Below, in pieces: positions 1-11,762 of a stretch of DNA of 64,000 nucleotides. The position numbers and the translations under genes are program-made. Within the stretch, counting starts at the first letter, position 1. The number at the start of each line of letters is the position of its first letter. The notes under the pieces were generated by a model that saw only the letters and a list, made by a program, of their open reading frames with translations, did not search any database and was not told the DNA's origin. The stretch is taken from contig JAAALK010000081.1 in NCBI GenBank assembly GCA_019279435.1, forward strand, positions 56,969,318-57,033,317, read 5' to 3'. This DNA is from Zizania palustris. Its lineage: Eukaryota; Streptophyta; Magnoliopsida; Poales; Poaceae.

Positions 1-44
1 GAACTTAGTCCAAGAAACTTTGTTCTCTACCAACTTCTTACACC

Positions 45-1640
45 ATGCCTCCTAAGCGGAGCGCAACTGGTAACCCTGTTCGGAGGTCCCCTCGGACCTC
101 CGGAGTAATATCTCCAGACACAGTTGAGGTCGGAGGACCTTCGACGTTTCCTCCACCTCAAACTCCGGAAGGAATTCCTATTCCTCGAGCATACGGAGTT
201 CCTCCGCCAACTCCCTCTATACTTCGACCACCCGGAGTTCCTCTTCCACCTCAAGTTCCACTCCGAACTGATCCTTACAGTTCTCAAGACCTGGAAGATC
301 CTTCCGGAGGAGATGAAGACAATCTTGGTGATATGGCCGCTCAAATGGCTAGTCTCCAAGCTGAAGTAGCGAGATGGCGGCAAGAAGCTGCAAATAGGCT
401 TCGCTCTCAAGCCATCCCAGTTATTCCGGAAGTGCCTGAAGACGACGAACCTATCTATCCTGAAGCCCCAGAGAACGCCTCCTTTGATACCGAATCTCCG
501 CTACATCCTAAACTACAAAAAGTTCGCTTCGACCCGAAGTTTAAGACTTCGAAGCTTTGCAAGTATGCCGGAGATGAAGATCCTGGAGAATTTGTCCGAT
601 CTTATGCTTTGGCGATTGAAGCCAGTGGAGGAGTGCGGGACACCATGGCAAAATGTTTTCCCCTAGCTCTTCAGGGAGTAGCTTTGCGATGGTTCTGGTC
701 TTTAAAACCAGGATCAATCAGTTCATGGGGACAATTGAAGAAAAAGTTCGTGAGTAACTTCCAAGGCACCTTCGTGCCTCCAATGTCGATGGGAAGTCTT
801 TTTTAGGTGAAGCATCTCCCTGGAGAAACCTTAAGACAATACTTCAAGCGCTTCGCTCATACGAAGTCGCAGATCCGAGAGTTAATTATGTCTTCAGTAG
901 TTGATGAAGCTCGGGAAGGAGTCATTCATCCAGGCCTCCTTGATAAACTCCACCGGAAAAGCATATCTTCTGTTTCTCAGCTGATGTCCTATTTTGAAGA
1001 ATATGCAAGGTCAGAAGAGGCCTGGCTTCGGAGAACTGCAGCTACTCCGTCCATACTGCAGGAAGTAAAATTGGAAGTGAAAACTTCGGCACAGCCGCGG
1101 GAACCTGTCTTCGAAGTTCAGCATGATAGGAGAAGGGGGCAAAAGCATCCTCGTTCAGAAGTTCTGAACATTGCACCCCCGCAGAAGTTTGCCCAAAGAG
1201 CTCCACAACCTTCGGGAAACAAGATCAGGGGCTGGAGGCCGCCAGGGAAACCGGCTGGCAAGGGCCAGCCCCTTTTCTGCTGTATTCATGGTGAAAACCG
1301 AAGTCACGCAACTGATGCGTGCAAAGCTATACTTGCCCTGAGAGGAGAATATCTAGAGAGAACTTTGGGTCGAGGTACTACTGACCGAGTTCCAGCTGAA
1401 GTGCGCCCGGAGCCTGTCCAGGCTGTGGCGCGGATAGAAAACTTCGAAGCTGCAAGACGCCCTCCGGTGGTCAATATTATGCCACCTCCGAAGCAAGAAG
1501 AGGGGCAAGACCGAGGAAAAAGATTAGTCCTCCCTATCTCCGGAGGAGGTACTCTCAGAAGCATGTCAAAAAGGCAGAGGAGAGAGTATGTCCGAGAAGT
1601 GGGGCACATTGGAACTTCGTCGTCTGCAGCTGCTATGCCT
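45..1640 (+). pseudogene. gag of Tat-lineage gypsy element, one nonsense codon
   Basis: Structural (capsid/nucleocapsid) polyprotein of the retroelement. The ATG at 45 starts an open frame that is cut by a TAG at 804-806 and continues in the same frame, so a single base change is enough to explain the break. The first 90 residues are proline-rich. The central capsid-like part includes a segment typical of plant gypsy gags (residues about 160-250, with the ALRWFWSLKPGSI stretch), continuing after the stop with a conserved GETLRQYFKRF stretch. Near 1270-1330 is a C-x2-H-x4-H-x4-C motif instead of the usual CCHC knuckle, as expected in this lineage. The frame runs on into protease, so gag and pol were one ORF. 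Confidence 0.8.
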
Positions 1641-4529
1641 GAATGGTCCCATGTGCCAATATCTTTTTCTGCAGAGGATGCAGCTGGCATTAAATTTCCA
1701 CATGCAGACCCACTTGTCATTACTGCCGATATTGCAGGAACTGAGGTTCAAAGAGTGTTAATTGACGGAGGGAGTTCGGTAGACATTATTTTTGTTCAAG
1801 CCTTCGATCAATTATGCATCTCCAGAAAGCACCTTCTTCCAGCGGCTCGTCCTTTGCAAGGCTTCGCAGGACCTCCGCTTGATGCACTCGGCCAAATTGG
1901 CCTGGAAGTTGCCTTCGGAGAAGGGTTGTTAGCCAGGACAGAGGAAGTAATCTTCGACGTCGTGGATGCTCCATATGCCTACAACGTCATCTTCGGAAGA
2001 GGCATGTTAAATCAGTTCGGAGCTGTGGCACACCACAATTACTTGTGTATGAAAATGCCCACACAAGCGGGAGTGCTCACTATCTTCGGAGATCAAGCTA
2101 CCGCCCGAAGAGCGAAGTATGGTCACAGCCCCCCTCTTGATCCAAGACAAGTGAATAGTGTGCAAAATAATCAAGAAAATTTTTCTGCTCCTAGCGAATC
2201 TTCGAAAAAATCCTTCCCAAGACCAAGTCCTGAAGGAGAGATTGCAACGAAGGTTATTGTTAAAGATGGTAAAGAATATTCATTTCAATTTGGTAAAGAT
2301 TTACCTCCAGAAGTTGCTACCTCCTTGGAAAAAGTAGTTGAGGAGAATTTAGATGTCTTTGCTTGGTCTGACAAAGACATCACCGGAGTCAGTCGGGATA
2401 TCATTGAGCACAGTTTACTCGTAAACCCGAAGGCCCGGCCTGTTCGGCAAGGACTCCGAAAAATGTCTACAGAAAGAGCTGTTCTCGCAAAGGACGAAGT
2501 TGAAAAATTGTTGAAGGCTGGGATTATCAGAGAAGTGGCTCACACAGAATGGTTAGCCAACCCAGTTTTCGTCAAGAAGAAATCCTCTGGAAAATGGCGC
2601 ATGTGCATTGATTTCACATCCTTAAATAAAGCATGCCCTCGTGACCCCTACCCCATGCCCCGAATTGATCAATTGGTCGACTCCACCGCAGGTTCGGAGT
2701 TATTAAACTTCCTTGACGCGTACTCCGGTTATCATCAAATATGGTTGAAACGCGAAGATGAGATCAAGACAAGCTTCGTAACTCCCTCGGGAGTCTTCTG
2801 TTATGTAAGAATGCCTTTTGGCTTAAGAAATGTCAGGGCTACTTTTTCGAGGTTAGTTGCTAAGGCTCTAGGTCATCAATTATGTCGCAATGTGGAGGCC
2901 TATATGGATGATATTGTAATAAAGAGTGCTTTAAAGCACCAACATAGCCTAGACTTAGAAGAAACATTTAATAGCCTTCGGGCATGTGGGATTCGTCTTA
3001 ACCCCGAGAAATGTATCTTCGGAGCTAAGGCTGGGAAGTTGTTAGGGTATTTAGTTTCAAACAGAGGGATTGAAGCTAGCCCTACTCAAATAACTGCCCT
3101 ACAGAAGATGGCTCCTCCAGAAAATTTAAAGCAAGTGCAAAAGCTGACTGGTCGTCTGGCAGCACTTAGCAGATTTTTAGCAAGGTCTGCAGAGAGAAGT
3201 TTGCCCATCTTTAAAGCATTGAAAGGGTCCGAAGATTTTGCATGGACACCGGAGTGTCAGAAAAGCTTCGAAGATATTAAAGAGTATCTCAGTAATCTTG
3301 CTACACTCACGGTGCCTACTGCGGACGAAACCCTACTCCTTTACCTTGCAGCTATAGGTTCTGCTGTCAGTGCAATCCTTATCAGAGAAATGGATTTCAA
3401 TGGGAAGTTGGTACAAAATCCAGTATATTTTGTGTCCGAAGCATTATCAGGAGCCAAGACAAGGTATTCCGAGCTCGAAAAGTTCACTTATGCTCTGATA
3501 ATGGCTTTGAGGAAGTTGAGACATTATTTTTTAGCTCATAATGTAATTGTACCAACTTCGTATCCTTTGGGAGATATGCTCGGAAGTAAAGATTCCACTG
3601 GAAGAATTGGAAAGTGGGCAGTTGAACTAGCACCCTTTGGCATATCCTTTCTGGCAAGGACAGCAATCAAATCGCAAGTCTTAGCAGATTTTGTAGCAGA
3701 ATGGACTCCCCCTGCAACGTGGGTTCCGGAGAAGTCAAGTGAAGGAATTTGGACTGTTTTTTCTAATGGGGCTTTCCAAGCATCTGGAGCAGGTGTTGGA
3801 GCAGTTTTAATTTCGCCTTCAGGGCAAAGAGCAATGTACTCCGCAAGACTCAACTTTAAGTCTACCAATAATATAGTGGAGTATGAAGGGATTTTACTGG
3901 GACTCCGAAAAGCATGTGCTCTAGGGGCTACAAGAGTTGTTATAAAGACATATTCTCAAATAGTAGCAGGGCACGTAGATAAAAGTTTTCAAGTTCGGCA
4001 TCCGCAGCTTGCAAAGTACTTAGAAGAAATCCGTAAGATCGAAGCACAATTCAAGGGTATTTCAATTCGGAGTATACCAAGAACAGAAAATGTGCAAGCG
4101 GACATCTTAGCAAAAGCTGCAGCCGGAGCTATGGATATACCAGAAGAAGCTTTTTATGAGGAGCTCAGTACACCTTCGGTGCCACAAATTCCCTCCGCAG
4201 AGATTCTTTGCATTCCAAGTACGGATTGGAGAATTTCGATGATGGAACTTTTGCAAGGAGGAGCAAATTCGTTTGAAGAGCCACATTTTTCAAGATTGAA
4301 ACTCGGGACCAGGAATTATCAAATAATCAACGGTATTTTATACAAGGCCGGAGTATGTTCCCCTTTACTCCGATGTATATCCCAAACCGAAGGCCAAGAT
4401 ATTCTTCGAGATATTCATGAAGGGCTTTGCGGTAGCCATCTGGCCCCTCGATCTTTGGCAGGAAAAACACTTCGCCAGGGGCTTTATTGGCCTACAATAG
4501 TAGCAGATGCGGAGAACTTAGTCCGCACA
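1641..4529 (+). pseudogene. pol part 1: protease, RT, RNase H, archaeal-type RNase H, integrase N-terminus
   Basis: Open in one frame from 807 to the insertion point at 4529. Protease: LIDGGSSVDIIF near 1756-1791. Reverse transcriptase: template-binding block from about 2590 and the catalytic YMDDIVIKS at about 2900. RNase H 1 spans about 3350-3710, ending in VLADFVAEW. A second, archaeal-type RNase H follows at about 3751-4140. Two of its acidic catalytic positions look changed: FSNGA where DG is usual, and TYSQIV where a DS pair is usual. The distal ADILAK Asp is kept. The integrase zinc-binding start (HEGLCGSH) lies at about 4420 and the frame stops where the 4530-9723 element inserted. 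Removing that insert and one target duplication puts pol part 2 back in frame. Confidence 0.85.
4525..4529 (+). repeat. Target-site duplication GCACA, left copy (right copy 9724-9728)
   Basis: GCACA lies immediately before the TGTAACACC element start at 4530 and again immediately after the element end at 9723. The host codon phase is preserved across the pair, which supports a simple integration event into the Tat integrase coding region. Confidence 0.8.
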
Positions 4530-5000
4530 TGTAACACCTTGATTTTTGTCAGGCGTTAAGAATAAAATAAAGTAATTAATAAATAAATTTCAAGAAAAGG
4601 ATTTAGTATAAATCAAAAAAGAGGAAAGCTAAAATACAGGCCTAAAAATTTCATTTAAAAATAACAATTTGCTATAGTATTTTTCCTAAAAATTCTCCTA
4701 AGCATCAAATTGTGTTCCAAAATTTTTTCTGGAATTTTGGTACCAAGGAATTCAATGAGACATAATCAACATCACTTCATCTTAAACCTCTAACACAAAT
4801 TAATAAAATATATTACAACATGAATGTTGAGTGAATAAAATACATGATAAATCATTCATATTAAAAATGATATAGGGCATGAGAGTGAAAGTTAATAAGG
4901 GACTAACATAAAGCATCTAGGTCAAATTATCCATCTTAGGCAATAAAATCAGTAACCATTTCCCCTTAATGACGGCACCTTCTTTTTGAACCCCTCAACT
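4530..5000 (+). repeat. Truncated or foreign 5' LTR segment
   Basis: AT-rich non-coding segment beginning TGTAACACCTTG, a typical start for chromovirus LTRs in this window. It lacks the GC-rich block, the TATA box, the conserved dyads, the GGGGCG-type 3' end and any TGGTATCAGAGC primer site. Either most of the LTR plus primer site was deleted, or the segment came from another LTR family by recombination. No gene is visible in it. Confidence 0.5.
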
Positions 5001-5006
5001 TCAGGA

Positions 5007-5691
5007 TGGCCAATGACCAAGGATCAGAAGACCCACGCGACGGAGACACTCAGGCAATCTGCCTCAGTGGGGTGAAGCTGGACGACAGCAGACCCCTGTT
5101 GTCTATCATCCAACACTTACGGAGATGATGGCAAAACAGAACCAACTGATCGCCACGCTGCTTACCCAGATGCAACAACAACAAAAGCAGATGCAAGAGC
5201 AGCAGACACAGTTGTTCCATCTCCAACAACACCAACACGAGCTCTCCCTTCAGCTGATCTACGGGGACTTCGCCAACTTTCAGAGATTGGTGAATGAAGC
5301 AATTATACCAGAAACCAGAGTGATTCCACCTCAAGCTCCAACCCCTGCCAAGCCACGAACCACCCCCGGAGGGCCAAGCACAGACATCCCACCCCAAGCA
5401 CCGCCAGCCAGAAAGACAGCAGCGCAAGCTACCGGATACAAGAGGGACAGGAACGGCAAGCCGATTGTGTGCTTCAACTGTCGCCAAGGAGGCCACTACG
5501 CCATCACGTGCCCATACCCCAAGCGGGCGCCATCCTCCATTCCGAACCCAGAGGGACCTACCCTAGTTCACCACAAAGAGAACCCAGATACAACCGAAGA
5601 CACCCCCAAGTTAATCTCAATCAACCCAGATCCGGAGATCGCTTTGCCTATTTCTGATGTATCACCATCCCCTAATCCGGAGCACCAGTAG
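5007..5691 (+). pseudogene. gag remnant with coiled-coil start and CCHC zinc knuckle
   Basis: Translation from an ATG at 5007 soon meets a stop; the main open stretch is 5125-5691 (188 codons). It opens with a glutamine-rich coiled coil (LLTQMQQQQKQMQEQQTQL), matching the gag start of the related element at 58554. The stretch then goes through a proline-rich linker to a single CCHC knuckle, CFNCRQGGHYAITC, at about 5470-5512. The central gag domain seen in the relative (the ATHQLYELVAEWW region) is missing, so this gag is internally deleted. It would bind RNA if expressed, but could not form a normal capsid. Confidence 0.7.
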
Positions 5692-5750
5692 AACTCCGTC
5701 CCTCAGTTTTCCCGAGGTTCGCTTCGAATCTCGAGGACGAGATTCTCTGT

Positions 5751-5764
5751 AAGGGGGATAGGAT
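5751..5764 (+). other. Polypurine tract before 3' LTR
   Basis: AAGGGGGATAGGAT directly precedes the TGTAACAGC start of the 3' LTR at 5765. The same AAGGGGG core precedes the LTRs at 17366 and 59924. Confidence 0.8.
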
Positions 5765-8700
5765 TGTAACAGCCCCAAAATTAAAAGGGAATAAAATAAA
5801 GGAAAAATAATATTAAATGAATTTCTGAATATTGTTATTTAAGAAAATACTAAAAGAACCCTATTAAAGCCAAACAGAGATAAATATTCAAAATTTGGAC
5901 TTGAAAATTTTATGGGATAAACTAGAGGCCAAGAAATATTTTTGAGAATTTTTACAAAATTTTATCAACAGTGCTTCAAGCCTTAAGCAAATATTTGAAT
6001 TTCTGGAATTAAATTTAATGGAAAATGAATTTTAACTCTTATTGGGCCGCAACCCCGTATTCCCCTCCCAGAGCCTTTTGGCCCGGCCCAGTCCAGCCTC
6101 TCTCGCTGACAGGCGGGGCCAGCCTGTCGGCGCCGACGCCCTCCCTTCGCTTCCCCGCGCTCGCGCCTGGCCGGACCCACTGGTCAGCCTCCGCTCGCTC
6201 GCTGCCATCCTGGGCCCGCATGTCGGCGCCCTCTCTCTCTCCCACGCGCCACGCCCCTGCCTGGCCCGCACGACAGCCTCCCGCTCCCCTCGCTTGGTCG
6301 CTGCCAAGCATGGCCCGCGTGTCAGTGGCATGCCCCTTCACGTTAGCCCGCCGACAGGTGGGGGCCACCTTTCCTAATCCGCCGCCGGCCGGCCGGATCC
6401 ACCAAATTGAGCCCGGGATCCCCTTCCCCTCTCGCCGGAGATCTCATTCCCCCTAGGATCAACGCGTTTTCTTCATTTATGGCATGGATCCGAGTGTTTG
6501 GAAAGCTCACCGGAGCAAGCTTCGAACCCCCCTCGGATCCCCTCTGATCTCCTGCCATTCCTCGTCGCCGGCGACCCCTATAAAGAGCCTAGCCTCGCCA
6601 CAACCCGAGCACACCACCAGGACCCTAGCCATCGCAAACCCGAAGGCCGCCACCCCACTTATTTCGGTTTTCCTCTGCTCGCACTCCGGCGGCCCCTCGC
6701 CAGCGCTCCGGGCCACCGCCGTCCTTGCCGAGGCCACCGTCGCGACCGCCTTCACACACCCTCCCTCGGCCCCACCTCCGTTGGGCCGGATCACTGCTTG
6801 ATCGCCGCGCCGTCGTCGGACCCGAAAGCTTCGCCGCTTTCTCCTCGCCACCGGTCACCGCCAGTCCATCGCCGTCGCCACCTCCGGTACGGGTGCACTC
6901 CCCTCCCTATCCTCTTTCCATTTTCGCCGCCACCGAGGGCATTGGGCCACCGCACGACATCGCCGGAGCTCGCCGCCGCTCGGCCGGAGCCGGGGACGAA
7001 GGCCTTAGCCTTCCCCGTGCCGCGAGCGTGCCGGATGGCACCACGGCCCTACGATCCGGGTCGGATGGCCCAGATTAGATCCCCTCGGGACTTAATCCGA
7101 GCCGTCGATCGGTGCCCAAGGGGTATCGTGGAGTCTGGGCCGTTGGATCTCACTTAAACTCCCCACCCAGCCACAGATCGTTGGATCTGGATCCAACGGT
7201 CCAGATCTGGCCGGTCCAGCGCACAGTGCGCGGGTCCATGGTGGACTTGGCTCACCGTGGACTCGCAGCTGATTTCTGGTTTAAATAAAATTCAGAAAAA
7301 TGATTTAAACTTCAAAAATTCATATCTTGCTCAAATTAACTCCAAATTTCACCATTTTAATTCTGGAAAATTTATCTTTTTACCCTCTACACTTTTATGC
7401 AATAAAAACAATATGTTTATGAGGCACATAATAACCTTATTAAATAATAAAGAAAATTCCCCTTTAGGGTTTAATTAATACCTTAAATAAATAATTCAGA
7501 AAGATCCTTAAAAATTTATAAATTAATTCCAGAGGATATAATGGCTCCATTTCACTATTATTAATACAATAAAAATGGAATGACCATTTTGTCCAAAGAC
7601 ATTTTATTAAATAACATTTCTAAGACCCCTTTTAGGATTTAATTATTAATTCATTCAGAAAAACTCTCAAAAAAATTGAGATATTAATTTTAGATGATAT
7701 ATTAACTCCAGTACACTGTTTATAAGCCAATAAAGATATGATTATTCATTTTGCTCATGTTAATCTACTAAAACACATTTCCAAGGCCCTTTAAAATAAA
7801 TGATTAATTCATATAATGGAAATACAACACTTTACAAAAATATCATGAAAAATTATATAATAAATTCAGAGGACTTAATGACTTTATTCCACTATTTCAA
7901 TGCAACAAAAATAACATGTTCACTTTGCCCACTTTAATCTATTAATTGATATTGCAAAAGCCCTTATAGGATAATTAAGTAACTCATATAATAAAAGTTA
8001 AACACTTTATGAAACGGTACTAAAACTTATATAACAAACTTCAGAAGACCTAAATAACCTAATGTCACTATATTCATGCCATAAAAACATTAAGGCCATT
8101 TTATAACTTTTTACTTCAACTTTAAAAAGGGGAAAATAGAAACCCCTAGGAAAAATAAATTACATCAAGTCATAAATTCAGAACTCTCATTAGAAATCAA
8201 TCCTAAATATTTAAGTAACAATTCCCTAGAATGTAAGACTCTATCTTCCTTACTTAAATCCAACAACAACTTGTATGCTTATATGCTTGATTTTGGATTG
8301 TTTATTGAATGTCGTGTTTATTTTTCTGTATCAAGAAGACTACGACGTCGTCAAAGATCCCGAGTCTTACCCCTAGGTTCCACCTTCACCATTCACGGAT
8401 CAAGGCAAGTCATCGACCACCTCTGTGGAAACAGTTGATCATCATTGAGCCCATGTTTTAATAAACTATCGCTATAACTCATAGGTTAATATTGCATTAG
8501 TCAAATATCAAGCCTTACACTTATAATTATTAGATCCCCGTCCTTGTGTGCAATCCCAAGCCATGCTTATTGAGCCTTAACTCCTTGTCACTCTACAAAT
8601 ATTATATTAGCTAGTGCCCAATGTACCGGCACAACTGCTATAGGATATAAAGAATGAGTCGTAGTTAGATGGATTCTGGTATATGAAATACCCCGTTATT

Positions 8701-9723
8701 CTTGTCTCTGGACTCTGTTGGAGTTGGGTATGCTATAAGTATGGTGGGTTCCGGGTGCAAGCTCGGAAACTGGTTGGTCGCACCCGGGGCACTATAAGGA
8801 CCGGTCTGCGGGATCTGTTGCAAAGCACTTCCGTACCAACCACAAGTCTAATGGGTAAGTCCTAACTGGAAGTGTGGAACACTCCGTCTCTCGGCACCAT
8901 AGTGGAGGGGGCAAGGGGCAAGCCTGCGGGCGACTTGTACCAAAGGAGGCTCAAGGGGGGGTATGGTGGGGCACCGACGCGTCGGGACACCATATGAAAC
9001 CTATAAGAGGGTGCTGTTGAGTCGGAGAGGACCATATGGAAGGTTTTGGCATGAGTTCCCGTGAAATGGGTCATCTCGTTACACTTTGGTGTAAGTGATG
9101 AGTGCGTGCCTTGTGGGTACAGTGGTACATCTCTTATCAGAGTAAACTTAATCTTTTCGAAAAGCCGAGCCCACGGTCAAGGGCGGGTTGTGTGACTACT
9201 CGCAGTTAGTTTACACTTGTTTGAATGATTGAGTTATTCATGGCATGTAAGGACTGTTGTGCGAGGAGGTGAAACGTACTCCTCGAGTTAGAAGATGATG
9301 AGGCATATACATGTTTACTTTTCCGTACTAATAAATTGCTCACACTTAACGCTTTACAAATATGTTGCTTCCGCAAAACTAGCCACTTTCTCCCTTGTTA
9401 TTACCTTGCATTATATTTGCATTTGGTGGCTTGCTGAGTACATCAGTACTCACCCCGTTGACTTACACCATCAGAGTCCGTCCACTATGAGGAGGATGAA
9501 GGTCTGGAGTAGCGACCCAGTCAAGGCGAGACTGGAAGGAGGCGTTCATCTAGGACCCTTATTTTATTAGTTTCTCTTCACCTTTATTCACTTTTGTATT
9601 AATGCGGTCTACGAACCGTGAATGATTGCCCGTATTGTACGTGGTCGCATGATGAACGTCTTGTTTTATTGATTTTCTATGGAATTTCAATAAAGTCCTG
9701 ATTTATTAAATCGGGGCGCTAGA
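5765..9723 (+). repeat. 3' LTR (3.96 kb) of the pol-less element
   Basis: Begins TGTAACAGCCCC, with a GC-rich block at 6040-7160, a TATA box at 6579-6585, long AT-rich DNA to about 8300, then the conserved module block 8340-9720 shared with the other chromovirus LTRs. That block holds a GGGTGC/GCACCC dyad at 8751-8787 and a GAGTAC/GTACTC dyad at 9436-9451. It ends ATCGGGGCG at about 9709-9717 followed by mutated terminal bases. Several 60-200 codon open frames in the GC-rich block run on both strands with no recognisable product and are not called as genes. Confidence 0.82.
6579..6585 (+). promoter_or_regulatory. LTR TATA box
   Basis: TATAAAG preceded by CGACCCC. The same GACCCCTATAAAG context occurs at 53770 and 60944 in the related LTRs, so it probably marks the U3/R promoter. 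Confidence 0.6.
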
Positions 9724-9728
9724 GCACA

Positions 9729-10637
9729 TGCCAAGGATGTCAGTGGATGGGTCGACGGAGTCATCGCCCACCAACAGCTCTTCAAGTTATTGCTCCGGTA
9801 TGGCCCATGGCCAGATTGGGTATGGATTTGATTGGTCCCTTTCCAGTAGCTAAAGGGAATTTAAAGTTCGCAGTGGTAGCTATTGAATATTTTTCTAAGT
9901 GGGTAGAAGCAGAGCCCTTAACAGCTATCACTTCGAACAATGTACAGAAATTCTTTTGGAAAAGTATCATTTGCCGGTTCGGAGTGCCTAGACAACTCAC
10001 AGTTGATAATGGAACACAATTCGATGCAGAACCTTTCAGAAAGTTCTGCGAAGATCTAGGCATCCAGTTATGTTTTGCTGCAGTGAGGCATCCTTAGTCT
10101 AATGGAGTTGTAGAAAGAGCCAATGGAAATATTTTGTCAGGGCTAAATCGAAGGATAGTAGGATTAGCAAAAGGACTGTGGACCGAAGAACTTCCGAAGA
10201 TTTTATGGTCCATTCGAACTACGCAAACAAGGTCCACAGGTTTCACTCCATTCAGATTGCTATTTGGAGATGAAGCTATGACTCCAACGGAGCTCAAAGG
10301 AGGATCACTTCGCAGCACCGAACCGGAGATTGAAGGAGAAAGACAAGCTTCGCTAGATTTAACAGAGGAGACAAGACTTCAAGCTGTAGCCAATTTATCA
10401 AAGTATCATCAGCAGACAAAGGCTTGGTTTGACCCGAAGGTTAAGATCAATGAGCTTAGACCGGGTCATCTCGTTTTACGAAGCATCATAGCGCTAGGAA
10501 AATTAGGAAATAAATGGGAAGGTCCATACTTAATTGTTCGTTCAGGACGTTCTGGCTCTTTTAAATTAGCTAATTTGGAAGGTGAAGAGTTAGCGCACAC
10601 TTGGCATGCAGAGCACCTAAAGCGATACTTCGCATAG
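9729..10637 (+). pseudogene. pol part 2: integrase core and C-terminus (Tat element)
   Basis: Continues the Tat pol frame exactly where part 1 broke at 4529. It opens with the second half of the integrase zinc finger (TCQGCQ). The catalytic core follows: GMDLIGPF with the first Asp, TVDNGTQF with the second, and VVERAN with the Glu. A TAG at 10095-10097, inside the HP-SNG motif that normally has Gln, cuts the frame just before the catalytic Glu. The C-terminal part (about 10400-10637) has the LRPGHLVLR and KWEGPY blocks usual for gypsy integrases. Insertion plus stop codon make this copy incapable of coding a working integrase. Confidence 0.87.
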
Positions 10638-10789
10638 GGGCTCCTTGTAATCATTTGTAAACATCCTCCGAATTAATAAAGCATATGGTTCAAATAGTGC
10701 CTACCCCTCATAAACTTCCAGCTTCTGAGTGGACGCACTGGAACCGTGGAGTTGACCGAGAGGGAAGTGTCATTAATTTGAACCATATT

Positions 10790-11140
10790 TTCGGGCTTTG
10801 AACCATTGGTTCGAAGTTTCTGACGTGGGGGCTGACATAATCCGGAGTCCAAGCCACCGGCTTGTAGGCATCCGTAAAAGAGCACAAAACCACATCATAC
10901 GGAGTCCAAGCCATCGGCTGGTAGACATCCGTAAAAAGAGTCCAAGGAGACCAAATCATGTGGAGTCCAAGCCACCGGCTTGTAGACATCCGTAAAAAGA
11001 GTCCAAAGAGACCAATGCGAACTTCAAACCACTGGTTTGACAGAATTCGCAAAAAAAGAGCCGAAGGAGGCCAAAACAAAATAGAGTTTGAGCCATGAGC
11101 TTCGAATGTCTGTTAAGAAAGTCCAAAGTGACAAATTATC
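10790..11140 (+). repeat. Tandem array of about six 57-64 bp units, each with a short dyad
   Basis: Units begin near 10798, 10843, 10900, 10961, 11018 and 11082 and carry a GGAGTCCAAGCC-like head and a CCGTAAAAAGAGTCCAA-like tail. Each centre is a short inverted repeat: GAACC/GGTTC, CAAGCC/GGCTTG (twice), a weaker CAAGCC/GGCTGG, CAAACC/GGTTTG, and a degenerate last copy. The array lies between the pol stop and the 3' end of the antisense gene. Open frames through it on both strands are periodic by-products of the repeat. Confidence 0.8.
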
Positions 11141-11426
11141 TAAGACACTAAAGTGTCCGGAAAGTTATCTCAAGTGATTTCTTTCAAAAGCATAAGGTGC
11201 TAAGTTGCCATTCTTCAGACTACAAATAGTCGAAGACATTTTATAAGATTTTAAAAGACCTTTAAATTACTGAGGGGCTCCGAACCCCCAAAATTGTACT
11301 CCTAAGTTTTTCTTTGTGCCTAACCATCTTTGAACACAGTTCGAAGTTGCTTACGCCCAAAGAGGGGCTAATAAATAGGGAGACAATTTTAAATCGATAT
11401 TTATTATTCGAGCAAATATGATTACA

Positions 11427-11762
11427 TCATGAAAAATTGGTATCTATACCAAGAAGGAATCGAAGACCTCTTCGATCTCTAGAGCTAGGGTTGGAACGAC
11501 TAGTTCCAGTGCCGGGAGTTCTAACAACTTTACATTTAACTCTTCTACCTCCCTTCGAAGCTCTAAAGTCTTTTTGTTCTTGTTGAAGCTCGGCCCAAGT
11601 TCGAAGCCTTTCGGGACTTCTTTCCCAGCTTCTAAGTTCTTCAGGTTTTTTACTTTGAACATCATCTTCGTCTTCGGACCATATAATGTCTTCAGAAGAC
11701 GAAGTTTCCAAGTTAACTTCTTTTTCTTCCTCTTTAATACAAGATAGTATGTCTTTACTTAT
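11427..11762 (-). pseudogene. Possible C-terminal extension of the antisense gene after a TAA
   Basis: In the same frame as the last predicted exon, 111 further codons are open after the TAA at 11763-11765, ending at a TAA at 11427. The stretch is acidic at first and then basic. An open frame this long in the correct phase suggests the stop is a recent mutation, or a codon avoided by an alternative splice that I cannot place. Confidence 0.5.

Larger units (their letters stand above)
4530..9723 (+). mobile_element. Pol-less chromovirus-type LTR element inserted in Tat pol
   Basis: 5,194 bp bounded by GCACA duplications. It starts TGTAACACC, carries a small gag remnant (about 5007-5691), a polypurine tract (5751-5764) and a 3.96-kb 3' LTR. 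There is no protease, RT or integrase, so it depended on another element for movement. Its 3' LTR is clearly related to the LTRs at 17366-20790 and 59924-62597. The last LTR bases read GCTAGA where relatives read GTGACA, so the terminal CA is mutated. The left end is anomalous: only about 470 bp precede gag, with no primer-binding site, and they do not align with the start of the 3' LTR beyond the first few bases. Confidence 0.75.

Noticed and set aside
6025..7157. Several Pro/Arg/Ser-rich frames of 100-219 codons
   Set aside because: They occupy the GC-rich part of an LTR on both strands and do not correspond between related LTRs.
10842..11040. Regularly spaced repeats with dyads resembling a CRISPR array
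   Set aside because: Spacers are as similar as the repeats, unit length varies, and the context is a plant retrotransposon.
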